From the IMG/VR virus record IMGVR_UViG_3300050821_001709, positions 1 through 44,527 of that record: a DNA stretch of 44,527 nt. One strand, given 5' to 3'. Shown here one piece after another: positions 31,942 to 40,351 of the stretch (position 1 is the stretch's first letter; every line of letters starts with the position of its first letter). Position numbers and translations under genes: made by a program. This DNA comes from a virus. Under the pieces are notes generated by a model. That model did no database searches, was not told where the DNA came from, and worked only from the letters and a program-made list of their open reading frames with translations.

Positions 31942-34194
31942 TTACGCTCCCTTACCTTGATTTTTTATAAAATCATTCGCTGCTTGCTGTGAATTTAACA
32001 CATGTTGATTCTGCGCCTTCACCGTTTCAGCGGCAATTTTATTTGTTCCTTTTTGCACTTCCATTTCTTTTTGATGTTCAAACATTCTCTCATTCATTCC
32101 AGCTTGTCCTTCCTGAGCTTGTTGTGCCTGTTGCGCCTGAGCCTGTTGTTGTGCCTCTTGTTGTTGTTGATTCATTGTCTGCACTTCTTTCCATCCTTGC
32201 TTAACGCAAGCAACCGCTTCTGTCATAGTTTCTGCAAGTTCAAAACCAAGAGCATCCTGTACTCTCATCTCTTTACTATTAAGAGCAAATTCCATAAGGC
32301 CACGAATACGATTTTTAATCTCCTCTTCTTTTCTATTATCAGCTAAATAATATCCGTAATCATCGTAACTAATATCTTTTGTAATCTTTAAGAATCCTAC
32401 CGCATCATCACCTATTATCATTCCCAATTTATCAGGATGAGTAAATACGGTAATCTTAGAATATTCCGCAACACGTATCAAAATATTTTCTACATACCTA
32501 TCGAAATAATAATTAAGAGGCTCTGTAATATTTCTTGATCCCTGTACTGCCAACTGGGCATTACCGGATGTTTGACTTGCCGCTATTTCACCTTGTCTTT
32601 CGTTAGATATTCCAGACAAACGGTCTGCCATATCCTGAAGTTGAACTTTTAGAGTAAGCAGTACTTGCATGTTAGAAGAAATACCTAAATCTATTTCACG
32701 AATAGAGCCCTGTACCTCTACGCTTGTTCCACTCATATTGCCATCAGCAGAAGAATCATAATCATAAATACCATCGTTGGTAAGTTTGTGCATTACATCC
32801 TTCATGGTCTTCCCTTTTGGAAGATATGCTCTATCGTATGTAACCACTTTACCTTTTGCTTTAGCAAGTTCCCTATTGATCTGGAACATGATAATATTAT
32901 ATATCCTACTTATATTTTCTAATGATTCTAAAATAGAAATACGTATGCCATCCCTTGTATTGAGTAGCATGCCAGTATAAGAATACATAGTATTAAATGG
33001 ATTATCTAAAGAGCCAATTATATTCGGTTTCTCACGCATATTAACGTACATGTCTGCACCTATACGTGTTGCTTCCCAGATAATCTTTTTGTATTTAGTT
33101 TCTATTGTATATTTTCCTTTATTCACATCACTTTGTATCTGGCTATAATTTTTATTATAATAGTCAAGTGATATAGATTGACGGTAAGGTTCTGCATCAA
33201 TATTTCGTGGGTCCTTTGATACTTTAGTATAGAATGGCTTTAAAGCATACCACTCTAAAGTATAAACCATAACTGCTAAATTCTTTTCTACTAACCGATA
33301 GTTCATCCTCCATTGTTCGGAAGATGTATTTACGTTTTGATCCCAACGATCTCTTATCTCATAAAGATTTTTCTTTTGGTCATCGCTTAATTCAAATTCA
33401 GAAAGTATGTCGTGAATGAACATCAAACGAGCTTCTCCCAAATAAGGTGTTTGTCCTAAAAACGGATCACGTTCAATCTCTTCCCATATACCATTACGGG
33501 GATCAATTTCTCTGAACCGCACATTTCCATCCTTGTCTATTGACACTTTACCAAAACATTCTGCTGTGATAAGTACATCTAAATAGTTAGAAGCGAAACG
33601 AGTTTTTACATCCTGACCGTAATGATTATTTTCTATAAAGTTTTTTATTAAAGTTTGCATAACAACTTCGTTACGCTCCTTAATATTAAAGTCTGGCTTT
33701 GCGGTAGCTTGATCTGCGCCATCTGCCTGTTTAACTTCCGGCATAGGCATGCCTTCAAAAACATCGTAACCTACTAATTGTTTTTGTTTTTCTAATTGCT
33801 CTTGCGCTGCTTGTCTGCCTAATAAAAATTCGTAGTTCTGAAGTTTACGTGAACGGGCTTCCTTGTTGATAGTATATACTGTTCCCGAAAGTGGTCGTGA
33901 TAAAAATTCTCCTACCAATCCATCTATCTTAGGGCGTGCCATACGATAGTCTATGTAATTGGCTAAATTCTCCTTCCCGTATGTCCTGTTCAAATACTCG
34001 AAATTCCTTGCGTCCGTAATACCATTGTAGGAATCCATAAGCAATGTCATCTTCTTTATCTGCCTTCTGCGGTATCCGTTATAGTTATTAACTGCGTAAT
34101 CAATGCAGTCTTTACAAACCTGCTCTTGCTTATCTATATTCTTGTGTTCGTAAATCTGGGTTCCAACGAACCGCTCAGGAGTGCTACTTGACAT
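31942..34194 (-). CDS. Portal protein
   Basis: A 750-residue protein in the place and size of crAss-like portals, downstream of TerL. It is mostly helical and charged. It includes 'RMARPKIDGLVGEFLSRPLS', a pattern common in portal proteins of this group, 'LGEARLMFIHDILSEFELSD', and a long helical region after residue 500 ('LTLKVQLQDMADRLSGISNE', 'GNAQLAVQGSRNITEPLNYY'). Residues 675-697 are almost pure Gln/Ala, followed by a charged helix. The portal forms the dodecameric ring through which DNA is packaged. A TACTTTTG promoter lies 20 bases upstream, so it can be expressed apart from TerL. Confidence 0.8.
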   Translation of the reverse strand: MSSSTPERFVGTQIYEHKNIDKQEQVCKDCIDYAVNNYNGYRRRQIKKMTLLMDSYNGITDARNFEYLNRTYGKENLANYIDYRMARPKIDGLVGEFLSRPLSGTVYTINKEARSRKLQNYEFLLGRQAAQEQLEKQKQLVGYDVFEGMPMPEVKQADGADQATAKPDFNIKERNEVVMQTLIKNFIENNHYGQDVKTRFASNYLDVLITAECFGKVSIDKDGNVRFREIDPRNGIWEEIERDPFLGQTPYLGEARLMFIHDILSEFELSDDQKKNLYEIRDRWDQNVNTSSEQWRMNYRLVEKNLAVMVYTLEWYALKPFYTKVSKDPRNIDAEPYRQSISLDYYNKNYSQIQSDVNKGKYTIETKYKKIIWEATRIGADMYVNMREKPNIIGSLDNPFNTMYSYTGMLLNTRDGIRISILESLENISRIYNIIMFQINRELAKAKGKVVTYDRAYLPKGKTMKDVMHKLTNDGIYDYDSSADGNMSGTSVEVQGSIREIDLGISSNMQVLLTLKVQLQDMADRLSGISNERQGEIAASQTSGNAQLAVQGSRNITEPLNYYFDRYVENILIRVAEYSKITVFTHPDKLGMIIGDDAVGFLKITKDISYDDYGYYLADNRKEEEIKNRIRGLMEFALNSKEMRVQDALGFELAETMTEAVACVKQGWKEVQTMNQQQQEAQQQAQAQQAQQAQEGQAGMNERMFEHQKEMEVQKGTNKIAAETVKAQNQHVLNSQQAANDFIKNQGKGA

Positions 34195-34214
34195 CTAATT
34201 TTGAATTAGTTTAT

Positions 34215-34240
34215 CAAAAGTACGAAAAAATATTAAATTA
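34215..34240 (-). promoter_or_regulatory. Putative leftward (late?) promoter, TACTTTTG type
   Basis: The minus strand reads AATTTAATATTTTTT, then CG, then TACTTTTG. This closely matches the block before the gene ending at 5244 (5816-5841). It overlaps the end of the HNH-AP2 gene. The predicted start is about 15 bases before the portal ATG at 34194. Confidence 0.5.
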
Positions 34241-34751
34241 TATTAGGACTGCAAAATTCCCCAAAATATTTTTCACATGCCTTATTATATGCAATCGCAG
34301 CATGCTCTTCTGTTTTATGTGATCCTAAATGAATAGCTATGCCATTAACCTTTATTCCACATTTCCATGATTTATAAATATATAAACTTCCATCTTTTCT
34401 TATTCGTTTTTTAATTGCTAAAGAAACACCTTTATATTTTGATGAAGCATTTTTTTGTTTTCTTTTATTCATTGCATTTTGACTCGTAGTGCTTGGCCTT
34501 AAATTATGCCTTTGATTATCAAGTCCATTTTTATTTTTATGATCTGTATTTTTTTGACCAGTAATATCTTGGTGCATCATGCTATATTTTCTTATATCGT
34601 CTTCATAAACAGATCTTCTTGCATATAAATTATTCTCGTCTGGAAGTAAATGGTAATTATACTTACTTAACCTTTCATAGTCTTCATCATCAACCATTGC
34701 AAAATATTTTCCTTTACTTGGCCCTTGTTTAGATAATTCAATTAATTTCAT
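34233..34751 (-). CDS. HNH homing endonuclease with one AP2 domain
   Basis: A 172-residue protein. HNH core: 'SMMHQDI' (His 60), 'NTDHKNKNGLDNQRHNLR' (Asp 70, His 71, Asn 79, Asn 83). An AP2-type domain covers ~105-160 ('SKYKGVSL', 'KVNGIAIHLGSHKTEEHAAI'). The first ~35 residues ('KGKYFAMVDDEDYERLSKYN') resemble 'GNGKFAQVDDSDYDWINKHR' in the other HNH-AP2 protein, so the two are related. It is inserted between TerL and portal and is preceded by leader RNA copy B. Free-standing homing endonuclease. Confidence 0.9.
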   Translation of the reverse strand: MKLIELSKQGPSKGKYFAMVDDEDYERLSKYNYHLLPDENNLYARRSVYEDDIRKYSMMHQDITGQKNTDHKNKNGLDNQRHNLRPSTTSQNAMNKRKQKNASSKYKGVSLAIKKRIRKDGSLYIYKSWKCGIKVNGIAIHLGSHKTEEHAAIAYNKACEKYFGEFCSPNII

Positions 34752-34769
34752 AATATTTATAAATAAAAA

Positions 34770-34842
34770 CGCTTTGCCTTTCAGGGTAGTGCATCCTTAC
34801 TCAGCAAAGCGATTAATAAGTTTTAGTCGGCACTACTCGACT
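34770..34842 (-). ncRNA. Kissing-loop leader RNA, copy B
   Basis: Two hairpins lie between TerL and the HNH-AP2 gene. Read on the minus strand, hairpin 1 (34842-34825) is AGTCG-AGTAGTGC-CGACT. Hairpin 2 (34811-34770) has an 8-base-pair stem CGCTTTGC/GCAAAGCG whose large loop holds GCACTAC. GTAGTGC in loop 1 and GCACTAC in loop 2 are exact complements. Hairpin 2 ends in TTTTTATTT. Both copies begin hairpin 2 with CTGAG after the stem and contain TGCACTA, but the pairing bases differ between copies. The upstream TATATTTA is a weaker promoter than in copy A. Confidence 0.65.
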
Positions 34843-34861
34843 ATATAAATATACAAAAAAT

Positions 34862-36883
34862 TTATGTAATCTTCCCTTGTGCTATTAAGCGAAGAAATGG
34901 ATCTTTGATTTCCGACAACTTTTCTTTTGATACTATTGGTCGAAGATGTCCTCCCTCTCTTGAATATGTTGTTAAGTCATAAGGGTCCTGTGAAATTTCC
35001 TGTTGTAAATTTATTGGCTTTTTATTTATATCAGTATGCCTCATAAGTGCTATACCTAAAGCATCAGCAGCATCCCAATCGGAATCCTTTTGTAACTGAT
35101 CGTAGTTAAGCAAGTCATCTATCAGATATTTAAACCAGATTTTGTGTCCGTTATATGCAACAAATGTTTGTAGTAATGATACCATGCGAGGCTTACTAAG
35201 TCCAGTAAGGGCTACACCAAATTCATGGGTCTGCTGTGAATTTTCACTTTCAAAACTTGTTGGGCGTGGTGCTAAATATTTTTGGCAGCCTTTGTCTTTG
35301 TAGTATTGTATCACAGCAGCCTTTGCTATATCCACCAAAGTATTTCCTATAAGATTATAATAGATAGAAAGTTTCAAACAATTTTCATAAAATATTTCTT
35401 TGTGCTTGGGGCGATTACGTATCATGGCAATAGGGGACATACTATCCAATCCGGGTATCATGTGTTCACGTATCAACACAACCATAGATCCTAATGATTT
35501 ACTTGTTTGTGAACTGTCCTGATCGTAACTGTCAAGCCCAGAACAATATAAATTCTTGTATCCTAAAACAGGAGTATATCCCGGACGAATAAATATTATA
35601 TTATCTTCCGGCTCTAATTCATCAGCAATCTTTGCTTTAACTTTAAATGGTGTCTTAATACTTCCATCATCATTCTTTTCCCACTCCAAAATATATTTTA
35701 AGTATGGAGTTGTTGGTGAACTGTCAATAGCATATCCTTGATTGGATAAAATAGTACTGTCGAAATTATTACTACTGAAAGTTAAGAATGCTTCCTTGTC
35801 TGTTAATGGATAATTCTGTAAATAGTCATAATACTTTTTCTTATTGCGCCCTTTAACAAGTTCTCGTCTTGTTTCCATTATCACCTTCTCTGCCTCATGT
35901 ATATCTTCGCAACCGCTAATATTATTATTGCTATCTTTTAATTTTTTTATATTGGGTATGTGTTCTTCCAATTTGCCCTTCTCATTTTTACTTCCTCCGA
36001 AGTACCCAACCATCATACGGGGGCCCATAATTTCAAACTTCATTAATCCGTAATTGTCTGCCTCCAGCCACATATCCCTAAAGTCGTGTGATGAAGATTT
36101 TATATCTCCTCCAGTGCCGTATAGATACGGAGTTCCGACCATCTTTGTTCCTACCATGAAGCAAGCCTTAGTAGCATTATATCCTGCTATCAAGTGATCG
36201 AACTGCCCGGCCTCCTCAAATATTACATCATTGAACGCATTACCCTTAAAAATATCCGGGTTGTTGTACATGGTCTCGCAGATAACAGTATTAAGACTAC
36301 CTCTGCTTACCTCCCCGGTATTTGTCATTTCTGTATATCCACAAACCAATTCTTTTGCATTATCTTTTAAATAGTGCATTTGTAATTCTTTTGGCAAATC
36401 TTTATTTACCTTCTTCACCTTATCGAATAATTCCTCACTATACGTTTCTTGCCCGGCGCATATACCTGCTTTGTATCCTGAATTAGAAAAACGTATTCCA
36501 TAATCTAAAATAGATTTGCTCTTTTCGCTCATACCTTTACGCCTTGCCTTGATACATATAATTCCTTTGTTATCTTTTTTTGCTTGCTCTATGAAGTTGA
36601 AGTATTCAAGATCTATATCTACAAATTCAGGATGGTGAAGTCCACGACCTACTGTGCTGATAAGAATAAAATTCAGGTAGTAATAATATCTTCCGGGAAT
36701 GAATACGCCTCCGGTGGTGTAACCATTTAGGATTCTATGTAGTTGTTCTTTCCACCATTCTTCGTGGGCCATTGTACCAACAATGGTATGGTTGAGTGTA
36801 GAATTTGCGTAATCTGGAATACCATTAACAGCTATCTCGTTGGGGAAAAAACCACGCTTTTTTATTAATGGTGTATATGGCAT
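34862..36883 (-). CDS. terL: Terminase large subunit (TerL)
   Basis: A 673-residue ATPase-nuclease that drives DNA packaging into the procapsid. Walker A is 'IKARRKGMSEKSK' (about 111-123), the variant P-loop of phage terminases. Walker B is 'NDVIFEEAGQFD' (219-229) with the catalytic Glu. A likely coupling motif is 'YLYGTGGD'. The C-terminal RNase H-like nuclease starts at 'LYCSGLDSYDQD', with later acidic positions near 'DWDAADALGIAL'. The ATG is 12 bases past the tmRNA 3' end, so the mRNA probably needs tmRNA processing at its 5' side. The length is normal for crAss-like TerL. Confidence 0.9.
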   Translation of the reverse strand: MPYTPLIKKRGFFPNEIAVNGIPDYANSTLNHTIVGTMAHEEWWKEQLHRILNGYTTGGVFIPGRYYYYLNFILISTVGRGLHHPEFVDIDLEYFNFIEQAKKDNKGIICIKARRKGMSEKSKSILDYGIRFSNSGYKAGICAGQETYSEELFDKVKKVNKDLPKELQMHYLKDNAKELVCGYTEMTNTGEVSRGSLNTVICETMYNNPDIFKGNAFNDVIFEEAGQFDHLIAGYNATKACFMVGTKMVGTPYLYGTGGDIKSSSHDFRDMWLEADNYGLMKFEIMGPRMMVGYFGGSKNEKGKLEEHIPNIKKLKDSNNNISGCEDIHEAEKVIMETRRELVKGRNKKKYYDYLQNYPLTDKEAFLTFSSNNFDSTILSNQGYAIDSSPTTPYLKYILEWEKNDDGSIKTPFKVKAKIADELEPEDNIIFIRPGYTPVLGYKNLYCSGLDSYDQDSSQTSKSLGSMVVLIREHMIPGLDSMSPIAMIRNRPKHKEIFYENCLKLSIYYNLIGNTLVDIAKAAVIQYYKDKGCQKYLAPRPTSFESENSQQTHEFGVALTGLSKPRMVSLLQTFVAYNGHKIWFKYLIDDLLNYDQLQKDSDWDAADALGIALMRHTDINKKPINLQQEISQDPYDLTTYSREGGHLRPIVSKEKLSEIKDPFLRLIAQGKIT

Positions 36884-36895
36884 AATAATATTTTG

Positions 36896-37220
36896 TGGAG
36901 CTGGTGGGAATCGAACCCACGTCCAATATATTTAATTAATTGATTTTATTTAAAGGCTTAGGATATGATTTACTAACCATCCAAAATCGGGGTCGATAAT
37001 TTACCAACCTCTCCACCAGTTAGTTTAATGTTCTAACAAACCACAGAGCTTCTGTTCCCAAAAACTGCTTACGCAGCCGCTCTCATTTCGGTTATCATTT
37101 CGATAACTGGCACATTTTTAGTTTTGCCATTTAATTGTGAAAATAATTTATTAATCGGATATTAACAGCCGATGCCTTAACCAAAGAACGAACCTATACT
37201 GTCAAAAGCCTGTCAGCCCC
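36896..37220 (-). ncRNA. ssrA: Phage-encoded tmRNA
   Basis: A complete tmRNA of about 325 nt. Its 5' end GGGGCTG pairs with 3' CAGCTCC in a 7-base-pair acceptor stem (one G-U), and the discriminator is A. The T arm is GTGGG-TTCGATT-CCCAC. CCA is not encoded (CAA follows). The tag frame reads GKTKNVPVIEMITEMRAAA then TAA, starting after ..TTAAAT with A at -4. The stop codon sits in a GTAA tetraloop closed by CTGC/GCAG, as in known tmRNAs. The tag is longer than the usual ~9-10 residues and lacks the Bacteroidota-type 'GENNYALAA'. It starts three bases after the upstream stop codon and ends 12 bases before the TerL ATG. Confidence 0.9.
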
Positions 37221-37223
37221 TTT

Positions 37224-37760
37224 TTAATCTATTTCAACTATTCCTTGTCTACTCTGTGCAGCTTTAAAATCACGCATGTTATTTTGCCACTTCTCTATCC
37301 ATGTCAGTTCACCTCCACCACGTAATTGTTCTATGTCATCACTCTGATCGATTTGTTTCTGTAACTTATCTATCCTATCACCCAAACGCTCTATCGCATC
37401 ATCTATCTCCTTAATAGTCTTTGCCTTTGTTTCATCGAGCATAGCATCGGACAATAATTTTATTTTGCCCTTGTACTTAATAACCAATTCCCTGTTATGA
37501 TCGTACTGCAAACCACGATAGCAGTCAATAGCACTACGTATAACTACACTATCTATTTTATATTTGCTATCTCCCCAGACGTGATGCTTTGCCCTGCGTT
37601 GCCTTTCTTCTTCCGGCAACTGGTGATAAGGTGAATGATAATCTACAAAAATAATTGTGTAAAGCAATTCGTCTTCTGTCAGGTCCTTAAACTCAGGACA
37701 CAACAAAATAGCATCTTTATTTAGTATAACCTTTTTAGATTTGTCGAGAGAGAATAACAT
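37224..37760 (-). CDS. Conserved terminase-adjacent protein (possible small terminase)
   Basis: A 178-residue charged protein. The N-terminal half has mixed structure ('KDAILLCPEFKDLTEDELLY', 'DYHSPYHQLPEEERQRRAKH'). Residues ~105-150 form a probable coiled coil ('IKEIDDAIERLGDRIDKLQK'). The end is helical. It lies upstream of tmRNA and TerL and shares one base with the nuclease gene. A small terminase role fits the position and the coiled coil, but I see no helix-turn-helix signature, so the function stays open. Confidence 0.5.
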   Translation of the reverse strand: MLFSLDKSKKVILNKDAILLCPEFKDLTEDELLYTIIFVDYHSPYHQLPEEERQRRAKHHVWGDSKYKIDSVVIRSAIDCYRGLQYDHNRELVIKYKGKIKLLSDAMLDETKAKTIKEIDDAIERLGDRIDKLQKQIDQSDDIEQLRGGGELTWIEKWQNNMRDFKAAQSRQGIVEID

Positions 37761-38548
37761 TATAATGTTTGTAGATTATTGTCAGATAAAAAAAGCTCTT
37801 TGCTCTTACCATAACTCTTCATTATCATTTTTGCTTCATATAGCATAAAGGGAGCTGGTATCACCTGATAAAGCTCCGGATTAATCTCCGGTATGAAAAC
37901 TATATTTATCCTGCGTGTCTTATAATTAAATTGCCTCTTAAGCATATAGGCATAAGAACTTAACTGAAGCGCATAGCGTGAATAGCTACAATCACTCAAA
38001 TGACTTACCGGCTTCTTTAAATACTTACCACGCTTACTATAAAATTCTATTTCACCTTTACTCAAACTCGTTTTCCAGTCGTACATATCAACAACACTCC
38101 TACCTACATAACCAAGATAATCAGTACACCCTGCCACATTATACTCATCAAGATACAAAACCTGCTGACAAAAACCCTTCTTATAAGTTCCAAAAATCTC
38201 TACCTGCATCCGATCCAACATCTTCTCATACCCTACCGCCTTACTCCCATCCAATAAATATTGCTCTATAACACCATCCACAAAACTACCAAAGTCAGTA
38301 CTGCGTTTATTCTTTTCTTCCCAACCCTTCAAAATACTTTCCTGCCGTATAGTTATCTCTTCATCATTCTCATTACACTCCAATCTCATTTGACTCTTTG
38401 CCATAGACCACGATATAATATTCTTATTGAAATCATTCTTCACACTATCCAATACCCAACTCACCCTATCGTACTTCCTACCACCTTCCCCAAAGTACGT
38501 ATTCTCCAAAGGATCCAAAAATACGCTATGTTCTATCAGCTTCTTCAT
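37760..38548 (-). CDS. PD-(D/E)XK nuclease (RecB/Cas4-like)
   Basis: 262 residues from the preferred start. The core motif is 'GCTDYLGYVGRSVVDMYDWK' (Asp 143, Asp 157, Lys 159 in this numbering), i.e. G-x-x-D then D-x-K-T. 'YALQLSSYAYML' supplies the following Q-x-x-x-Y motif. Earlier, 'GSFVDGVIEQYL' matches the N-terminal helix of this family. I chose the ATG at 38548 because it begins one base after the upstream stop codon and the protein then opens 'MKKLIEHSVFLDPLENTYFG', as related proteins do. An in-frame ATG at 38602 would add 18 residues and overlap the previous gene by 53 bases. Likely acts in recombination or DNA processing. Confidence 0.75.
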   Translation of the reverse strand: MKKLIEHSVFLDPLENTYFGEGGRKYDRVSWVLDSVKNDFNKNIISWSMAKSQMRLECNENDEEITIRQESILKGWEEKNKRSTDFGSFVDGVIEQYLLDGSKAVGYEKMLDRMQVEIFGTYKKGFCQQVLYLDEYNVAGCTDYLGYVGRSVVDMYDWKTSLSKGEIEFYSKRGKYLKKPVSHLSDCSYSRYALQLSSYAYMLKRQFNYKTRRINIVFIPEINPELYQVIPAPFMLYEAKMIMKSYGKSKELFLSDNNLQTL

Positions 38549-38549
38549 A

Positions 38550-38798
38550 TCACTCTTGAAAATATTTTTCTCTGTCCACATCCCTCTCAAAAATAAAAAC
38601 ATCTATACGTATACAACTCTCCTTAACCACCTCAAACAAATTAATCACACTACCTCCAACTATCTTCACCTCTACCTCAAATGGCCTGCCTTCACCCAAC
38701 TCCTCACCCATCCTATAGCTATCTTCCAGATACCTATCGTAATCATCAAGATTACCATAAATCCCATACTGATTATATATACCCTTTTCCTTTAACAT
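38550..38798 (-). CDS. Small acidic hypothetical protein
   Basis: An 82-residue acidic protein with a Tyr-rich N-terminus ('MLKEKGIYNQYGIYGNLDDY'), then 'GRPFEVEVKIVGGSVINLFE'. The stop TGA is followed one base later by the nuclease ATG, so the two are probably translated together. Family not recognised. Confidence 0.5.
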   Translation of the reverse strand: MLKEKGIYNQYGIYGNLDDYDRYLEDSYRMGEELGEGRPFEVEVKIVGGSVINLFEVVKESCIRIDVFIFERDVDREKYFQE

Positions 38799-38824
38799 TA
38801 TTTTACATTTATCCTAAAAGTTAA

Positions 38825-38869
38825 AGGTGCTCCGATAGGATAAAGATCAATCTAACCTAACAAGCACCT
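38825..38869 (-). other. Stem-loop between small genes
   Basis: AGGTGCT (38825-38831) pairs perfectly with AGCACCT (38863-38869). On the minus strand it has an inner AGG/CCT pair and a loop near GATTGATC. It lies 27 bases before the ATG at 38798. There is only a weak T-rich stretch after it, so a 5'-leader element is as likely as a terminator. Confidence 0.4.
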
Positions 38870-38955
38870 CTCACTTCTCTAATTAAAAAAAGGCTTACAC
38901 CCAATACAAAAATAAATCTTTTCCCTTTTACTTCAACATAAACAAAAAAAAGATA

Positions 38956-39270
38956 TTAACTACCCATCAACTGCGGATTACTATTAAACAATCTAAACCA
39001 CTGCTGACTTTGTAGTGCCTCCAACTCCGTATTCCATCCTCCCTTAAACTCCTGCATCACAGTAAAGAAATTCAGATTACCATCACGACCAACATAATTA
39101 TTATGCCCGGCCTTCGTTACCTGTATCCAATATTGTCCCGCCACAAACACTACCCCTATACTAACCCCAATATCCGTAATACTTACATCCAACACTCCAT
39201 TCGGCGTCGGAAAACCTACCGCTACCGTCGGATAACCAACAGTTGCCATTTCTACCATTACATCTTGCAT
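38956..39270 (-). CDS. Hypothetical protein
   Basis: A 104-residue protein, or 97 if it starts at Met 8. The first half is beta-rich and hydrophobic ('MATVGYPTVAVGFPTPNGVL', 'GVSIGVVFVAGQYWIQVTKA'). The C-terminal half is polar with aromatic residues. TATATTTG lies 39-46 bases upstream on the minus strand (39316-39309) and may be its promoter. It is the promoter-proximal gene of the nuclease-terminase group. Family not recognised. Confidence 0.5.
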   Translation of the reverse strand: MQDVMVEMATVGYPTVAVGFPTPNGVLDVSITDIGVSIGVVFVAGQYWIQVTKAGHNNYVGRDGNLNFFTVMQEFKGGWNTELEALQSQQWFRLFNSNPQLMGS

Positions 39271-39559
39271 ATCTTTAAATTTTAAAAGTTAATTACTACT
39301 CCTATTCACAAATATAATAATTTTTATACTGATGTATATTCCAATAATCTATAATTACATTATGTCTGCATAATCACTATTCCTATAATTAATTTATATG
39401 GATGTAATAACAATACCCCCTACCCACTCTGCCAAAACACTAGGGACGGCTGCCGATAACCGGGGGTCTTAAAATTCAGAGCAAGAAAAAAGTTAAAGTA
39501 ATTTCTTTTAAAGGTTGGGATGGTAGGCTCTCCGTCTGAAAGCTATTTTGGTTTTGAAT

Positions 39560-39649
39560 GTATGTACATACTGTTTTGTTGGCTTGCCAGATGATTGCCT
39601 AAATTATATGTGCCTGCCGTATATGTTTTGACATTGTATGTATATACAT
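39560..39649. promoter_or_regulatory. Pair of operator-like palindromes
   Basis: GTATGTACATAC (39560-39571) and ATGTATATACAT (39638-39649) are perfect 12-base palindromes of related sequence. Their centres are 78 bases apart. Such pairs often bind a dimeric regulator that loops DNA. Binding is inference. Confidence 0.4.
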
Positions 39650-39992
39650 TTGAGACAATAAATTGTCGTGGAACAATTGCGTGGAACATAACAACGTAAC
39701 TCATTGAATCCCAGTAAATTTAGACAAGCCTAAAATATTCTACATAAACACCTGATTGTTAATAAAATAAACCTATTTATATGAAGTATTTGATTAATCT
39801 TCATTAAACATTCATAATTAATTTACTAAAATTACTTTTGCTCTTAACTTATTGATTTTTAATTAGTTTGAAGCATAAATGAAGAGACAAATATATCTTT
39901 TTAGATAGTTTATGATATTGAATAGTATTAATTTGGGTATATTATTTGGTTTATGCTTTTATTTTTTTTTAGTAGATTGTTTTGAGTTAATA

Positions 39993-40153
39993 TACTTGTA
40001 ATTAATAGTATATTACTGGTAATTACTTATAATATATATATAATACTTGTTATACTGGTTATATAGTTACTATTAGTTATTAACTGGTATATTATTGCTT
40101 ATACTGATGTACTTACCAAGTATATAAAAGGTAATATATAAGTAATTACTTGT
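39993..40153. repeat. Iteron-like ACT(T/G)GT repeats
   Basis: ACTTGT or ACTGGT occurs about six times directly (near 39994, 40015, 40045, 40054, 40083, 40148), with one inverted copy ACCAAGT near 40115, inside a stretch of alternating A and T. Most copies are followed by AATTA or TATA. This is typical of a replication origin or multi-site regulator binding region. AT-rich sequence produces such repeats by chance more easily, so the call is modest. Confidence 0.35.
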
Positions 40154-40351
40154 AAATTACGACGGCAGCTTGTAAATGTCCGTAGATTGCATTAGCTGCA
40201 TTTTTTGGGTTGGTTGATACTTTGGTGTGTTTTAGTGTAGATAGTGTCTTAAATAGCGAACGTATACATAAATTAGCCCTTTTAAATTACATTATACATA
40301 GTTAAGTTGTCCAATAATCCCGAACAATTCATTTTTAATCAAATTAGAGGC

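Larger units (their letters stand above)
39271..40351. other. Long AT-rich intergenic region, no convincing gene
   Basis: About 1.1 kb between two leftward genes. No open frame above about 25 codons looks coding. It holds two palindromes (39560-39571 and 39638-39649), a GACAAT/ATTGTC inverted repeat followed by a repeated CGTGGAACA (about 39653-39690), and a cluster of ACT(T/G)GT repeats at 39993-40153. The base composition becomes very AT-rich after 39.75 kb. An origin of replication or a regulatory region is the simplest reading. Confidence 0.5.

Noticed and set aside
34770-34811. CTGA...GAAA pattern like a hammerhead ribozyme core in leader copy B
   Set aside because: The core reads CTGAGTA, lacking the required G, and the flanking strands pair with each other, which the hammerhead layout does not allow. 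Copy A lacks it too.
36896-37220. tmRNA fragment left by integration at a host ssrA site
   Set aside because: Both ends of the tRNA-like domain and the tag are present and it sits in a tight leftward phage operon; no integrase is seen in the window.
39398-39610. Short plus-strand frames of about 24 codons in the intergenic region
   Set aside because: No start context like that of the rightward genes and no protein-like pattern.
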